From positions 1 through 34,730 of the forward strand of contig SLCE01000238.1 of the NCBI GenBank assembly GCA_007125985.1: a stretch of DNA of 34,730 nucleotides, in the 5' to 3' direction. The notes beneath the pieces are model-generated. The model was given only the letters and a program-made list of their open reading frames with translations, was not told the origin of the DNA and ran no database searches. This document shows positions 26,093 through 34,730 of this stretch, piece by piece (positions within the stretch are counted from its first letter, which is position 1; the number at the start of each line of letters is the position of its first letter). Both the position numbers and the translations under genes were made by a program. This DNA comes from Ectothiorhodospiraceae bacterium. GTDB taxonomy: Bacteria > Pseudomonadota > Gammaproteobacteria > Nitrococcales > Aquisalimonadaceae.

Positions 26093-26560
26093 ATGGCGAA
26101 GCAGCGAATCATCGAGATCTGGGTCGGGCTGTTCGTGGCGGCCGGTTTTGCCGCCCTGTTCGGTCTGGCCATGCAGGTGAGTAATATCCCCGTATTCCAG
26201 ACCACTGAAGGGTATGATGTCACGATGCGCTTCGAGAACGTGGGCGGGCTGCGTGAACGTGCGCCGGTGACCATGTCCGGCGTCCGTGTGGGGCGGGTGA
26301 AATCCATCGCGCTGGATGAGCGGACCTACGAGGCGCTGGTGACCATTACCATCGAGTCCCGGTTCGACCGTATCCCGGAAGACACCTCCGCCAGTATCTT
26401 CACGTCCGGTCTGCTGGGTGAGCAGTACATTGCCCTGGATGCGGGCGGCACCGACTGGTACCTGGAAGAAGGGGACGAGATCGCCCTGACCCAGGGGGCG
26501 TTGGTCCTGGAGCGTCTGATCGGGCGTTTTCTCACCAGCATGGGGCAGGGGGACGACTGA
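26093..26560 (+). CDS. mlaD: Phospholipid transport MCE-domain protein MlaD
   Basis: MlaD forms the hexameric ring that sits on MlaE and accepts lipids; in E. coli it exchanges them with periplasmic MlaC. The 155-residue protein has one N-terminal membrane helix (about 9-28, WVGLFVAAGFAALFGLAMQV) and one MCE domain (about 38-118) with TMRFENVGGLRERAPVTMSG and the end LLGEQYIALDAGG. E. coli MlaD is 183 residues, and the difference is in the C-terminal tail. The gene that usually follows, mlaC, is absent: mlaB starts one base after the stop codon. Confidence 0.95.
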   Translation: MAKQRIIEIWVGLFVAAGFAALFGLAMQVSNIPVFQTTEGYDVTMRFENVGGLRERAPVTMSGVRVGRVKSIALDERTYEALVTITIESRFDRIPEDTSASIFTSGLLGEQYIALDAGGTDWYLEEGDEIALTQGALVLERLIGRFLTSMGQGDD

Positions 26561-26561
26561 C

Positions 26562-26926
26562 GTGCGCCGACGTCGATCCAACGGCAATCTGCAGTTCGAG
26601 GTCAGCAGCCCCGGGCGGCAGGCGCTGCATGGTGAGTTGTCGGTGGAGTCCGCTCGCGAGCTGTGGGAGCGAGGGCGCACCCTGCTGTTGCAGGGCGAAC
26701 TCACCCTGGACCTGGAGGGGCTTTCACGGGTGGACAGCGCGGGCCTTGCAGCCCTGGTGGCACTGACCCGAGAGGCACGGACGCGCGGAACCCCCCTCGG
26801 CTTTGTTAACATACCGGCCCAGTTGAGGAACCTGGCCGCTGTCTCCGGCGTCGAAGCGCTGCTTCCGCTGGAACCGGCCGGGGATCATGTCAGCCCTGCG
26901 GGGCCCGAGCAGACAGAGCCAAATCC

Positions 26927-26930
<4 letters not shown>
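26562..26930 (+). CDS. mlaB: STAS-domain protein MlaB
   Basis: MlaB is a small cytoplasmic STAS protein that binds MlaF and is needed for the activity of the complex. The 122-residue product has the STAS fold with LDLEGLSRVDSAGLAALVAL as the conserved loop and helix, and GVEALLPL near the end. A basic N-terminus (MRRRRSN) and a Pro/Glu-rich tail extend beyond the usual 97 residues. The start is a GTG at 26562 with GGGGG shortly upstream. It overlaps ibaG by four bases (ATGA). It could be confused with anti-sigma-factor antagonists, but the mla context decides. Confidence 0.9.
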
Positions 26931-28493
<1,563 letters not shown>

Positions 28494-28518
28494 CAGGCGA
28501 ACTGAAACGGCGGGACCG

Positions 28519-29160
28519 ATGAGCAACTCATTGACCATTGCGCTGTCCAAAGGGCGCATCCTGGACGATACGCTGCCGCTGCTGGCGGAATCCGGCATCG
28601 AACCGGCAGAGCCGCCGGGCAGTAGCCGGAAGCTGGTGCTGGACACCACGCAGGCCGGTGTGAAGATTGTCATCCTGCGGGCCACCGACGTGCCCACCTA
28701 TGTCCAATACGGGGCTGCAGATGTCGGTGTCGCAGGAAAGGATGTGCTGATGGAGCACGGCGGGCGCGACCTCTATGAGCCGCTGGATCTGCGGGTTGCC
28801 CGCTGCCGCATGATGGTGGCCGGCAGGCCCGGAGCCAACGAGGGGCACGGCAATCTGCGGGTGGCCACCAAGTTCGTCAACATCGCCCGGCGCTATTTTG
28901 CCGAGCAGGGGCGGCAGGTGGAAACCGTGAAGCTTTACGGGTCCATGGAACTTGCCCCGCTGGCAGGGCTGGCGGACCTGATTGTTGATCTGGTGGATAC
29001 CGGCAACACGCTCAAGGCAAACGGTCTGGAGCCGCTGGAGCACATCGCCGACATCAGTTCGCGGCTGATCGTCAACCGGGCCGCCATGAAAATGAAGCAC
29101 CGTCAGATCAAGGGACTGATCGACCGCCTCGCGGCGGCAGTGGACGCCCGTTCGACCTGA
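28519..29160 (+). CDS. hisG: ATP phosphoribosyltransferase, short form
   Basis: HisG joins ATP and PRPP, the first step of histidine synthesis. The 213-residue product is the short form, lacking the C-terminal regulatory domain of the roughly 299-residue enzyme of E. coli. Short HisG enzymes work as a hetero-octamer with HisZ, a HisS-like subunit, which is not in this window. Signatures are [32 protein letters not shown] and [19 protein letters not shown] (this last is the PRPP-binding loop). I chose the ATG at 28519, which gives the family N-terminus; the frame is open into murA but that part is a shadow. It precedes hisD directly. Confidence 0.96.
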   Translation: MSNSLTIALSKGRILDDTLPLLAESGIEPAEPPGSSRKLVLDTTQAGVKIVILRATDVPTYVQYGAADVGVAGKDVLMEHGGRDLYEPLDLRVARCRMMVAGRPGANEGHGNLRVATKFVNIARRYFAEQGRQVETVKLYGSMELAPLAGLADLIVDLVDTGNTLKANGLEPLEHIADISSRLIVNRAAMKMKHRQIKGLIDRLAAAVDARST

Positions 29161-29172
29161 TTGAGGATGGCC

Positions 29173-30480
29173 ATGCTGGACATTACCCGTTTGAGTACCA
29201 CTCAGCCCGATTTCTGGGATGCGTTGCACCGCCTCACCGCCTGGCAGCAGGATCACGAATCCCGGGTGGACGAGGCCGTGAGTGAGATCCTGCAGGCCGT
29301 GCGTGAGGAGGGTGATACCGCCGTCCTGCGCTATACGCGGCGCTTCGACCGCCTGGAGGCGGAATCGCTGGCTGATCTGGAACTGGGGCAGGAGCGATTG
29401 CGCGTGGCCTTCGAGGATCTGCCGGAGGAGCAACGGCAGGCGCTGGAGTTCGCCGCTGACCGCATTCGCACCTATGCGGAGCGGCAGAAGGGGGCGTCCT
29501 GGTCCTACGAGGAAGCGGACGGCACCGTGCTGGGCCAGAAGGTCACGCCGCTGGACCGGGTCGGGCTTTACGTGCCCGGCGGCAAGGCGGCGTACCCGTC
29601 ATCGGTGCTGATGAACGCCATTCCCGCCCACGTAGCCGGCGTGGAGGACATCATCATGGTGGTGCCGGCTCCGGATGGTGAGCTTTCGCCCATGGTGCTG
29701 GCGGCTGCCTGGCTGGGCGGTGTGTCCCGGGTGTTCACTGTGGGTGGTGCCCAGGCCGTCGCCGCGCTGGCCTACGGCACCGAAACCATCCCGGCGGTGG
29801 ACAAGATTGTCGGCCCCGGCAATGCCTATGTGGCGGAGGCCAAACGCCGCGTATTCGGTGTGGTGGGCATCGACATGATTGCCGGCCCTTCGGAGATCCT
29901 GGTTGTCTGCGACGGCCAGACCGATCCGGACTGGATCGCCATGGACCTGTTCTCCCAGGCCGAGCACGACGAGGAGGCACAGGCCATCCTGGTGTGCCCG
30001 GAGCCGCTGTATCTGGATCAGGTGCAGGCCTCCATTGAGCGCCTGCTGCCGCAGATGGAACGGTCCGACATCATCCGCGCCTCCCTGACGAATCGCGGTG
30101 CGCTGATCTGCGTGCGCGACCTGGTGGAAGCGGAGGATGTGGTCAACTTCGTTGCCCCGGAGCACCTGGAGCTCTCGGTGGCCGAACCGGAGAAAATGGC
30201 GGACCGAATCCGCCATGCCGGCGCCATTTTCATGGGGCGGCATACCGCGGAGGTGCTGGGGGACTACGTGGCCGGGCCGAATCATGTCCTGCCCACCTCG
30301 CGTACGGCGCGCTTCGCCTCGCCGCTGGGCGTCTATGACTTCCAGAAGCGCAGCAGCATGATCCAGTGTTCGCCGGCCGGTGGTCGCCGCCTGGGTGCGC
30401 AGGCCAGTGTTCTGGCGCGGGCTGAAGGGCTGACCGCGCACGCCCGCTCCGCAGAATACCGGGTGGAGGATGAGGAGTGA
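29173..30480 (+). CDS. hisD: Histidinol dehydrogenase
   Basis: HisD oxidises histidinol twice with NAD to give histidine, the last two steps of the pathway. It is a zinc homodimer. The product of about 435 residues has the family signature near its centre ([30 protein letters not shown]). Zinc-ligand segments are [12 protein letters not shown] and a C-terminal GPNHVLPT, and the catalytic VAPEHLEL is present. I chose the ATG at 29173 because GAGGA (29163-29167) precedes it by a suitable distance; ATG 29167 and TTG 29161 are in frame. It overlaps hisC by four bases. Confidence 0.96.
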   Translation: MLDITRLSTTQPDFWDALHRLTAWQQDHESRVDEAVSEILQAVREEGDTAVLRYTRRFDRLEAESLADLELGQERLRVAFEDLPEEQRQALEFAADRIRTYAERQKGASWSYEEADGTVLGQKVTPLDRVGLYVPGGKAAYPSSVLMNAIPAHVAGVEDIIMVVPAPDGELSPMVLAAAWLGGVSRVFTVGGAQAVAALAYGTETIPAVDKIVGPGNAYVAEAKRRVFGVVGIDMIAGPSEILVVCDGQTDPDWIAMDLFSQAEHDEEAQAILVCPEPLYLDQVQASIERLLPQMERSDIIRASLTNRGALICVRDLVEAEDVVNFVAPEHLELSVAEPEKMADRIRHAGAIFMGRHTAEVLGDYVAGPNHVLPTSRTARFASPLGVYDFQKRSSMIQCSPAGGRRLGAQASVLARAEGLTAHARSAEYRVEDEE

Positions 30481-31565
30481 GCCAGCCCGCCGATCTGATC
30501 CGCGCTCTGGTGCGCCCGGCCGTGCAATCCATGCAGGCCTATCATGTGCCGCCCGCCACCGGTCTGGTGAAGCTGGACGCCATGGAGAACCCTTATGGCT
30601 GGCCGGAGGAACTCGTTGACGGCTGGCTGGGACGGGTGCGGCAGGCGCAACTGAACCGCTACCCGGACCCGTCGGCCGCTGAATTGAAGCAGCGTATGCG
30701 CCAGGCGCTGGACATCCCGGACGGCGCCGAATTGCTGCTGGGCAACGGCTCGGACGAACTGATCCAGTTGCTGGGCATGGCCCTGGGCGGCGCCGGGCGC
30801 ACTGTGCTCACCGCCGGGCCGGGCTTCGCCATGTACCGGCTGATCGCGCTGTTTACCGGCATGCGCTACGAGGAGGTGCCGCTGCGGGAAGGTGATTTCG
30901 CGCTGGACCTCGACGCCATGCTTGCGGCTATCGCAGCGCACCGTCCGACCATTGTTTATCTGGCCTATCCGAACAACCCCACAGGTAATGCCTTCGACCG
31001 GGCGGCGGTGCAGGCCGTGATTGAGGCCGCCCCGGGCGTGGTGGTGCTGGACGAGGCCTATCATGCCTTCTGCGGCGAAAGCTTTGCCGATGCCCTGGCG
31101 CAGCACCCGAACCTGCTGGTGATGCGCACGGTGTCCAAAATGGGGCTGGCTGGGTTGCGTCTGGGCTATCTGATGGGCCATCCCGACTGGCTGGCAGAGT
31201 TCGAAAAATGCCGGCTCCCGTACAACATCAGTGTGCTGACACAACTCAGTGCCCGGTTCGCGCTGGAGCACGTGGAGGTGTTCGCCGAGCAGACCCGACG
31301 CCTGCGTGAGGAACGGGAGCGGCTGTTTGCCGCGCTGGAGGCGATGGATGCGCTCACCGTCTGGCCCAGTCGCGCCAATTTCATCACCTTCCGGGTGCCG
31401 GAAGGGCGCGCGGTCTCTGTGCATGCGGGGCTCCGTGAGCAGGGCGTGTTGATCAAGAAGCTGGATGGTTCGCATCCCATGCTCGGTGATTGCCTGCGAG
31501 TCACGGTGGGAACGCCGGAAGAGAACGGGCAGTTCCTCCGGGCTCTGGAGCGCGCACTGGGCTAG
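30477..31565 (+). CDS. hisC: Histidinol-phosphate aminotransferase
   Basis: HisC transaminates imidazole-acetol phosphate to histidinol phosphate with pyridoxal phosphate. The 362-residue protein has the aspartate-aminotransferase fold: N-terminal [10 protein letters not shown], the [10 protein letters not shown] segment, [18 protein letters not shown] with the PLP-binding Asp, and the Schiff-base Lys221 in [15 protein letters not shown]. The length is normal (356 in E. coli). The GTG start at 30477 overlaps the hisD stop and has GAGGATGAGGA upstream. It ends 14 bp from the convergent algW stop, and Pseudomonas has the same hisC-algW neighbourhood, though the orientation is convergent here. 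Confidence 0.96.
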   Translation: MSQPADLIRALVRPAVQSMQAYHVPPATGLVKLDAMENPYGWPEELVDGWLGRVRQAQLNRYPDPSAAELKQRMRQALDIPDGAELLLGNGSDELIQLLGMALGGAGRTVLTAGPGFAMYRLIALFTGMRYEEVPLREGDFALDLDAMLAAIAAHRPTIVYLAYPNNPTGNAFDRAAVQAVIEAAPGVVVLDEAYHAFCGESFADALAQHPNLLVMRTVSKMGLAGLRLGYLMGHPDWLAEFEKCRLPYNISVLTQLSARFALEHVEVFAEQTRRLREERERLFAALEAMDALTVWPSRANFITFRVPEGRAVSVHAGLREQGVLIKKLDGSHPMLGDCLRVTVGTPEENGQFLRALERALG

Positions 31566-31579
31566 GAAACGGTTCGTCT

Positions 31580-32761
31580 CTAGCGCAATTCCCGCGCGGA
31601 GGGGCGTTCCTTCACGGTGAGACTCCAGTTGCGGCGCTCTCCGCCGCTCAGGCCGCTGGCGGTCAGCGTCTCTCCCGGTTGCTGGGCGCTGACCAGATGC
31701 AGCAGATCCTGCACGTTCGCCACATCCTGATCATCAATGCGCAGGATGATATCACCGGGCGCCAGGCCGGCTTCCTGGGCCGGGCCGCCGCGCATGACTC
31801 CGGCCACCACCACGCCGCGGTTGCTGTCCAGGTCGAACGAGGCCGCCAGTTGCGGCGTTAGGTTCTGCACCTCGACGCCTGCCCAGCCGCGAATCACCCG
31901 ACCATGCTCGATGATGTTTTCCATCACCCCGCGGGCCAGGCGTCCCGGGATGGCAAAACCGATCCCATGGGATCCGCCGGAACGGGTGAAGATAGCCGTA
32001 TTGACCCCTACCAACTCACCGTGGGCATTAATCAGTGCCCCACCGGAGTTGCCGGGGTTGATGGCTGCATCGGTCTGGATGAAGTTCTCGAAGGTGGATA
32101 GACCCAGCTGGCTGCGTCCGGTCGCGCTGACAATGCCCTGGGTCACGGTCTGGCCGACTCCGAAGGGGTTGCCGATGGCCAGAACTACATCGCCGACGCG
32201 CAACTCCTCGGAGCGCCCCAGCGTGATCACCGGCAGACCGGTGAGCTCGATGTGCAGTACGGCCAGATCCGTCTCCGGGTCGGTCCCCACCACATGTGCT
32301 TCCGCGGAGCGGCCGTCATTCAGGGCCACCTGGATCTCGTCGGCACTGTCGATGACGTGATTGTTGGTCAGCACATAGCCGGTGCTGGAGATGATGACCC
32401 CCGATCCGAGATTGGTCTCGGTGCGCTCGCGTTCCTGCTCTCGCTCGCCGAAGAAACGGCGGAACAGCGGGTCATCATAGAACGGGTGCTCCGGGCGGGT
32501 GACCCGCTTCGCCGTGAAAATGTTGACCACCGCGGGTGCGGCCGCCTCCACCGCATCCGCGTACGAGACCGGGCCACTCTCCCGTGCAGGCCGTCCATCC
32601 ACCTCCGGCGCCGCCGGCGCCTCGTACACCTCCACCACCCTCGGCAATTCCATCTGACGCGGCCCGAGCAGTTCAGGGAACAGCCATAGCACACCGCCGG
32701 CCACGACTATGCCGATGGCAAAATAGACGATCACGGTGCGGTAGAAGCGGCGGGTGTTCAT
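31580..32761 (-). CDS. algW: DegS/AlgW-type periplasmic serine protease
   Basis: This is a membrane-anchored trypsin-like protease with one PDZ domain, of the DegS/AlgW class that senses misfolded outer-membrane proteins and cuts the anti-sigma factor RseA/MucA to release sigma-E. The 393-residue product has one membrane helix (about 9-29). The protease domain has the triad His135 (LTNNHVID), Asp165 (DPETDLAVL) and Ser239 (NPGNSGGAL). A PDZ domain follows (about 295-385, GWAGVEVQNLTPQLA, GLAPGDIIL). AlgW is 389 residues, DegS 355. I chose the ATG at 32761; the frame is open to 32872 but that is upstream spacer. The sigma-E and anti-sigma genes are not in the window. The symbol could equally be degS. 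Confidence 0.93.
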   Translation of the reverse strand: MNTRRFYRTVIVYFAIGIVVAGGVLWLFPELLGPRQMELPRVVEVYEAPAAPEVDGRPARESGPVSYADAVEAAAPAVVNIFTAKRVTRPEHPFYDDPLFRRFFGEREQERERTETNLGSGVIISSTGYVLTNNHVIDSADEIQVALNDGRSAEAHVVGTDPETDLAVLHIELTGLPVITLGRSEELRVGDVVLAIGNPFGVGQTVTQGIVSATGRSQLGLSTFENFIQTDAAINPGNSGGALINAHGELVGVNTAIFTRSGGSHGIGFAIPGRLARGVMENIIEHGRVIRGWAGVEVQNLTPQLAASFDLDSNRGVVVAGVMRGGPAQEAGLAPGDIILRIDDQDVANVQDLLHLVSAQQPGETLTASGLSGGERRNWSLTVKERPSARELR

Positions 32762-32870
32762 CCTGTGCCAGTCGGTTCCTTGGTGGCGGAGGCCATAAGG
32801 CGATATCTTCTGATATGCGGGGTATTCTAACCCATTTGCCGGGGTCACCGCAGAGCGAACGAGACGAGAC
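32762..32870. other. Divergent spacer between the algW and Nif3-family genes
   Basis: This 109-bp region must hold promoters for both directions. On the minus strand TAGAAT (32829-32824) matches a -10 box in five of six positions but lacks a good -35. On the plus strand TATTCT (32823-32828) is a weaker -10. ATATC (32803-32807) and GATAT (32812-32816) form a short inverted repeat around TTCT. No assignment is certain. Confidence 0.35.
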
Positions 32871-33629
32871 ATGGCGGAACGGGCTACGTTGCTGGATCAC
32901 ATCGATGAACTGTTGCAGGCCGGGCAATTCCAGGATTACGCACCCAACGGCTTGCAGGTGGAAGGCCGTTCCGGAATACAGCGGCTCATGACCGGCGTGA
33001 CCGCAAGCCAGGCGCTGCTGGATGAGGCCGTGGCCTGGCGGGCGGATGCCGTGCTGGTCCATCACGGTTACTTCTGGAAAGGCGAAGACCCCCGTGTCAG
33101 GGGCATGAAGGCGCGGCGCCTGCGCACCCTGCTGGAAGCCGGGATCAATCTGTTCGCCTACCATCTGCCGCTGGACGCGCATCCTGAACTGGGCAACAAC
33201 GCCCAACTTGCCCGACGGCTGGGTCTGGAGGTCAGCGGTAGTTTCGGCACCGGGACGGCGTTGGATCTGGGGTACCTGGGCCAGTTGCCGGAGCCGGAAC
33301 CGTTGCATGCCTTCGTGCGTCGCGTGGCGGAGGCACTGGGGCGCGAGCCGCAGGTCGTTGATGGCGGTGGCCACCCGGTGTTCCGGGTCGCCTGGTGTAC
33401 CGGGGCAGCCCAGGGATTTATTGATGCTGCGGCGGATCAGGGCGTGGACCTGTACCTGTCCGGTGAGATTTCCGAGCCGACGGTGCACGTGGCCCGCGAG
33501 CGGGGCCTGCACTATCTTGCGGCGGGACACCATGCCACCGAGCGTTATGGCGTTCAGGCGCTGGGCGCGCATCTTGCGCAGCGCTTTGATTTAATGCACC
33601 GATTCGTTGATGTGGACAGCCCTGCATAG
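32871..33629 (+). CDS. Nif3-like dinuclear metal centre protein (YbgI family)
   Basis: Members of the Nif3/YbgI/YqfO family form hexameric toroids with two metal ions; suggested roles include GTP cyclohydrolase type 2 activity or metal chaperoning, but function is not settled. The 252-residue protein (247 in E. coli YbgI) carries the N-terminal metal ligands His64 and His65 in VLVHHGYFWKGE. A further site is in AYHLPLDAHPELGNN, and C-terminal GHHATERYGV gives the last His and Glu. The ATG at 32871 is the first start in the frame. It is monocistronic or leads into the petABC operon after 191 bp. Pseudomonas also has a Nif3 gene near algW. Confidence 0.93.
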   Translation: MAERATLLDHIDELLQAGQFQDYAPNGLQVEGRSGIQRLMTGVTASQALLDEAVAWRADAVLVHHGYFWKGEDPRVRGMKARRLRTLLEAGINLFAYHLPLDAHPELGNNAQLARRLGLEVSGSFGTGTALDLGYLGQLPEPEPLHAFVRRVAEALGREPQVVDGGGHPVFRVAWCTGAAQGFIDAAADQGVDLYLSGEISEPTVHVARERGLHYLAAGHHATERYGVQALGAHLAQRFDLMHRFVDVDSPA

Positions 33630-33820
33630 GCGGCGGAGGCACTCTCATTGACCTGCGCACGGCATGGCCCGCTTGACCTGTTTGGCCCGATGTTGGATCC
33701 TTGTGCGCCGTGCCGGCGGGGTGTCGGGTGAACTGCGCCCGCGAAATGCGACTTTTCCGCAATCGGTCACCGAATCAAACCAATTCCAGTTCTAGTTTCA
33801 ACCCAATTCAGGGGGCGTAA
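33630..33820 (+). other. Upstream region of petA
   Basis: This 191-bp region probably contains the petABC promoter. Two TTGACC sequences (33648-33653 and 33673-33678) resemble -35 boxes; the second is followed after 17 bases by GATCCT, a poor -10. GCACGGC (33657-33663) and GCCGTGC (33717-33723) form a distant inverted repeat. CAGGGGG just before the petA ATG is the ribosome binding site. No coding frame is supported. Confidence 0.4.
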
Positions 33821-34414
33821 ATGAATCAGGATGGCGCGGATAAGAGCAGACGCCGTTTTCTGACCGCGGCCACGACCGTGGTCGGCGGGGTCGGCGCGGC
33901 CTTCTTGGCAGTCCCGTTCCTCGCATACTGGAAGCCCAGCGCCAAGGCCCGGGCTGCGGGTGCTCCGGTCGAGGTGGATGTCAGTCAGCTGGAAGTCGGT
34001 CAGCTGATCAATGTCGAATGGCGCGGAAACCCGGTCTGGGTGTTCAGGCGCACCGAGCAGAACATCGAGGATCTGGAGCGGCTGGAAGGTGTGCTCCGGG
34101 ATCCGGATTCCCAGCAGGATCAGCAGCCGGAGTACGCGCGGAACAAGCACCGGTCCATCAGGCCGGATGTGATGGTGCTGGTGGGGATCTGCACGCACTT
34201 GGGATGTTCGCCGCTGTTCCATCCCGACAGTCGGCCGCAGGGCATGGGTCGTGAATGGCATGGCGGGTTCTTCTGCCCCTGCCATGGCTCCTTCTTCGAC
34301 CTGGCCGGACGTGTCTACACGGGTGTGCCGGCGTCCACCAATCTGGTCGTGCCGCCACATTATTTCATCGATGATGACACCGTGCTGATTGGCGAAGACG
34401 AGGGGGCTGCCTGA
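33821..34414 (+). CDS. petA: Ubiquinol-cytochrome c reductase, Rieske iron-sulfur subunit
   Basis: PetA is the Rieske subunit of the cytochrome bc1 complex, which passes electrons from ubiquinol to cytochrome c1. The 197-residue product has a twin-arginine-type N-terminus (SRRRFLTAAT) that remains as a membrane anchor (about 13-38). It is followed by a periplasmic domain with the cluster motifs C-T-H-L-G-C (124-129) and C-P-C-H-G-S (152-157); Cys124, His126, Cys152 and His155 are the expected cluster ligands and Cys129/Cys154 the disulfide. The ATG at 33821 has a strong CAGGGGG upstream. Its stop overlaps the ATG of petB by one base (TGATG). Confidence 0.97.
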   Translation: MNQDGADKSRRRFLTAATTVVGGVGAAFLAVPFLAYWKPSAKARAAGAPVEVDVSQLEVGQLINVEWRGNPVWVFRRTEQNIEDLERLEGVLRDPDSQQDQQPEYARNKHRSIRPDVMVLVGICTHLGCSPLFHPDSRPQGMGREWHGGFFCPCHGSFFDLAGRVYTGVPASTNLVVPPHYFIDDDTVLIGEDEGAA

Positions 34415-34730
34415 TGAGCGAGACCAAGAGCGGTGGCCTGATGGGCTGGATCGACGCGCGATTCCCCGCCACCAAGATGTGGAACGAGCACATTGGGGAG
34501 TATTACGCGCCCAAGAACTTCAACTTCTGGTACTACTTCGGGTCGCTGGCGCTGTTGGTGCTGGTTATTCAGGTCCTCTCCGGTATCTGGCTGACCATGA
34601 ACTACGTGCCGTCCGGGGCCGAGGCGTTCACCTCCGTCGAGTACATCATGCGCGACGTGGAGTGGGGCTGGCTGATCCGTTATATCCACACCACGGGCGC
34701 TTCCGCGTTCTTCGTGGTTGTGTATCTGCA
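34414..34730 (+). CDS. petB: Cytochrome b of the bc1 complex, N-terminal part (3' end outside window)
   Basis: This is the start of the cytochrome b subunit, which holds two b hemes and the quinol sites of the bc1 complex. About 105 residues are visible of a length near 400. After a soluble N-terminus (MSETKSGGLMGWIDARFPATK) comes the typical WNEHIGEYYAPKNFNFWYYFG, the first membrane helix LALLVLVIQVLSGIWLTMNYVP (in part) and the heme-ligand helix start RYIHTTGASAFFVVVYL. The His in RYIHTTGAS is a likely heme ligand. The frame runs off the window with no stop. It follows petA with a one-base overlap, and petC (cytochrome c1) is expected next. Confidence 0.97.
   Translation, partial: MSETKSGGLMGWIDARFPATKMWNEHIGEYYAPKNFNFWYYFGSLALLVLVIQVLSGIWLTMNYVPSGAEAFTSVEYIMRDVEWGWLIRYIHTTGASAFFVVVYL

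Overview
The window is a GC-rich stretch of bacterial chromosome. Gene content and gene order point to a gammaproteobacterium. The clusters leuS-lptE-holA-nadD-rsfS-rlmH, maf-rng-yhdP-nit-tldD-pmbA, yrbG-kdsDC-lptCAB-rpoN-hpf-ptsN-rapZ, mlaFED-B-ibaG-murA-hisGDC-algW and petAB are all arrangements known from Pseudomonas, Chromatiales and enterics. A short HPr kinase, a mannose-type EIIA and an HPr behind ptsN, together with a cytochrome bc1 operon, suggest something near the Ectothiorhodospiraceae or Chromatiales. That placement is inference. Nearly all of the window is housekeeping DNA: I see no insertion sequence, prophage, CRISPR array, rRNA or tRNA.

Layout. Positions 1-15196 run on the plus strand: the end of leuS, lptE, holA, proA, nadD, rsfS, rlmH, maf, rng, yhdP, a nitrilase-family gene, tldD and pmbA. 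This is one long, mostly tightly spaced series covering translation, LPS assembly, proline and NAD synthesis, ribosome maturation and RNA processing. Between tldD and pmbA lies the only gene-free stretch over 300 bases, and it holds a 211-bp structured element bounded by perfect 28-bp inverted repeats.

Positions 15238-24295 run on the minus strand. Read 5' to 3' the order is yrbG, kdsD, kdsC, lptC, lptA, lptB, rpoN, hpf, ptsN, hprK, rapZ, an EIIA-Man gene and an HPr gene. It combines Kdo synthesis, the LPS transport bridge, sigma-54, ribosome hibernation and a regulatory phosphotransferase relay. From 24480 the plus strand resumes with mlaF, mlaE, mlaD, mlaB (no mlaC), ibaG, murA, hisG, hisD and hisC, behind a good sigma-70-like promoter. 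A DegS/AlgW protease gene lies on the minus strand (31580-32761). A Nif3-family gene and the start of petAB close the window on the plus strand.

The most unusual features are the 211-bp multi-hairpin element in the position where Pseudomonas has yjgA/darP; a perfect 15-bp-stem hairpin that buries the likely ribosome binding site and start of yhdP; a palindrome over the TTG start of the HPr gene; a compact HPr kinase in frame with ptsN across a single amber codon; and the clean absence of mlaC from the mla operon.
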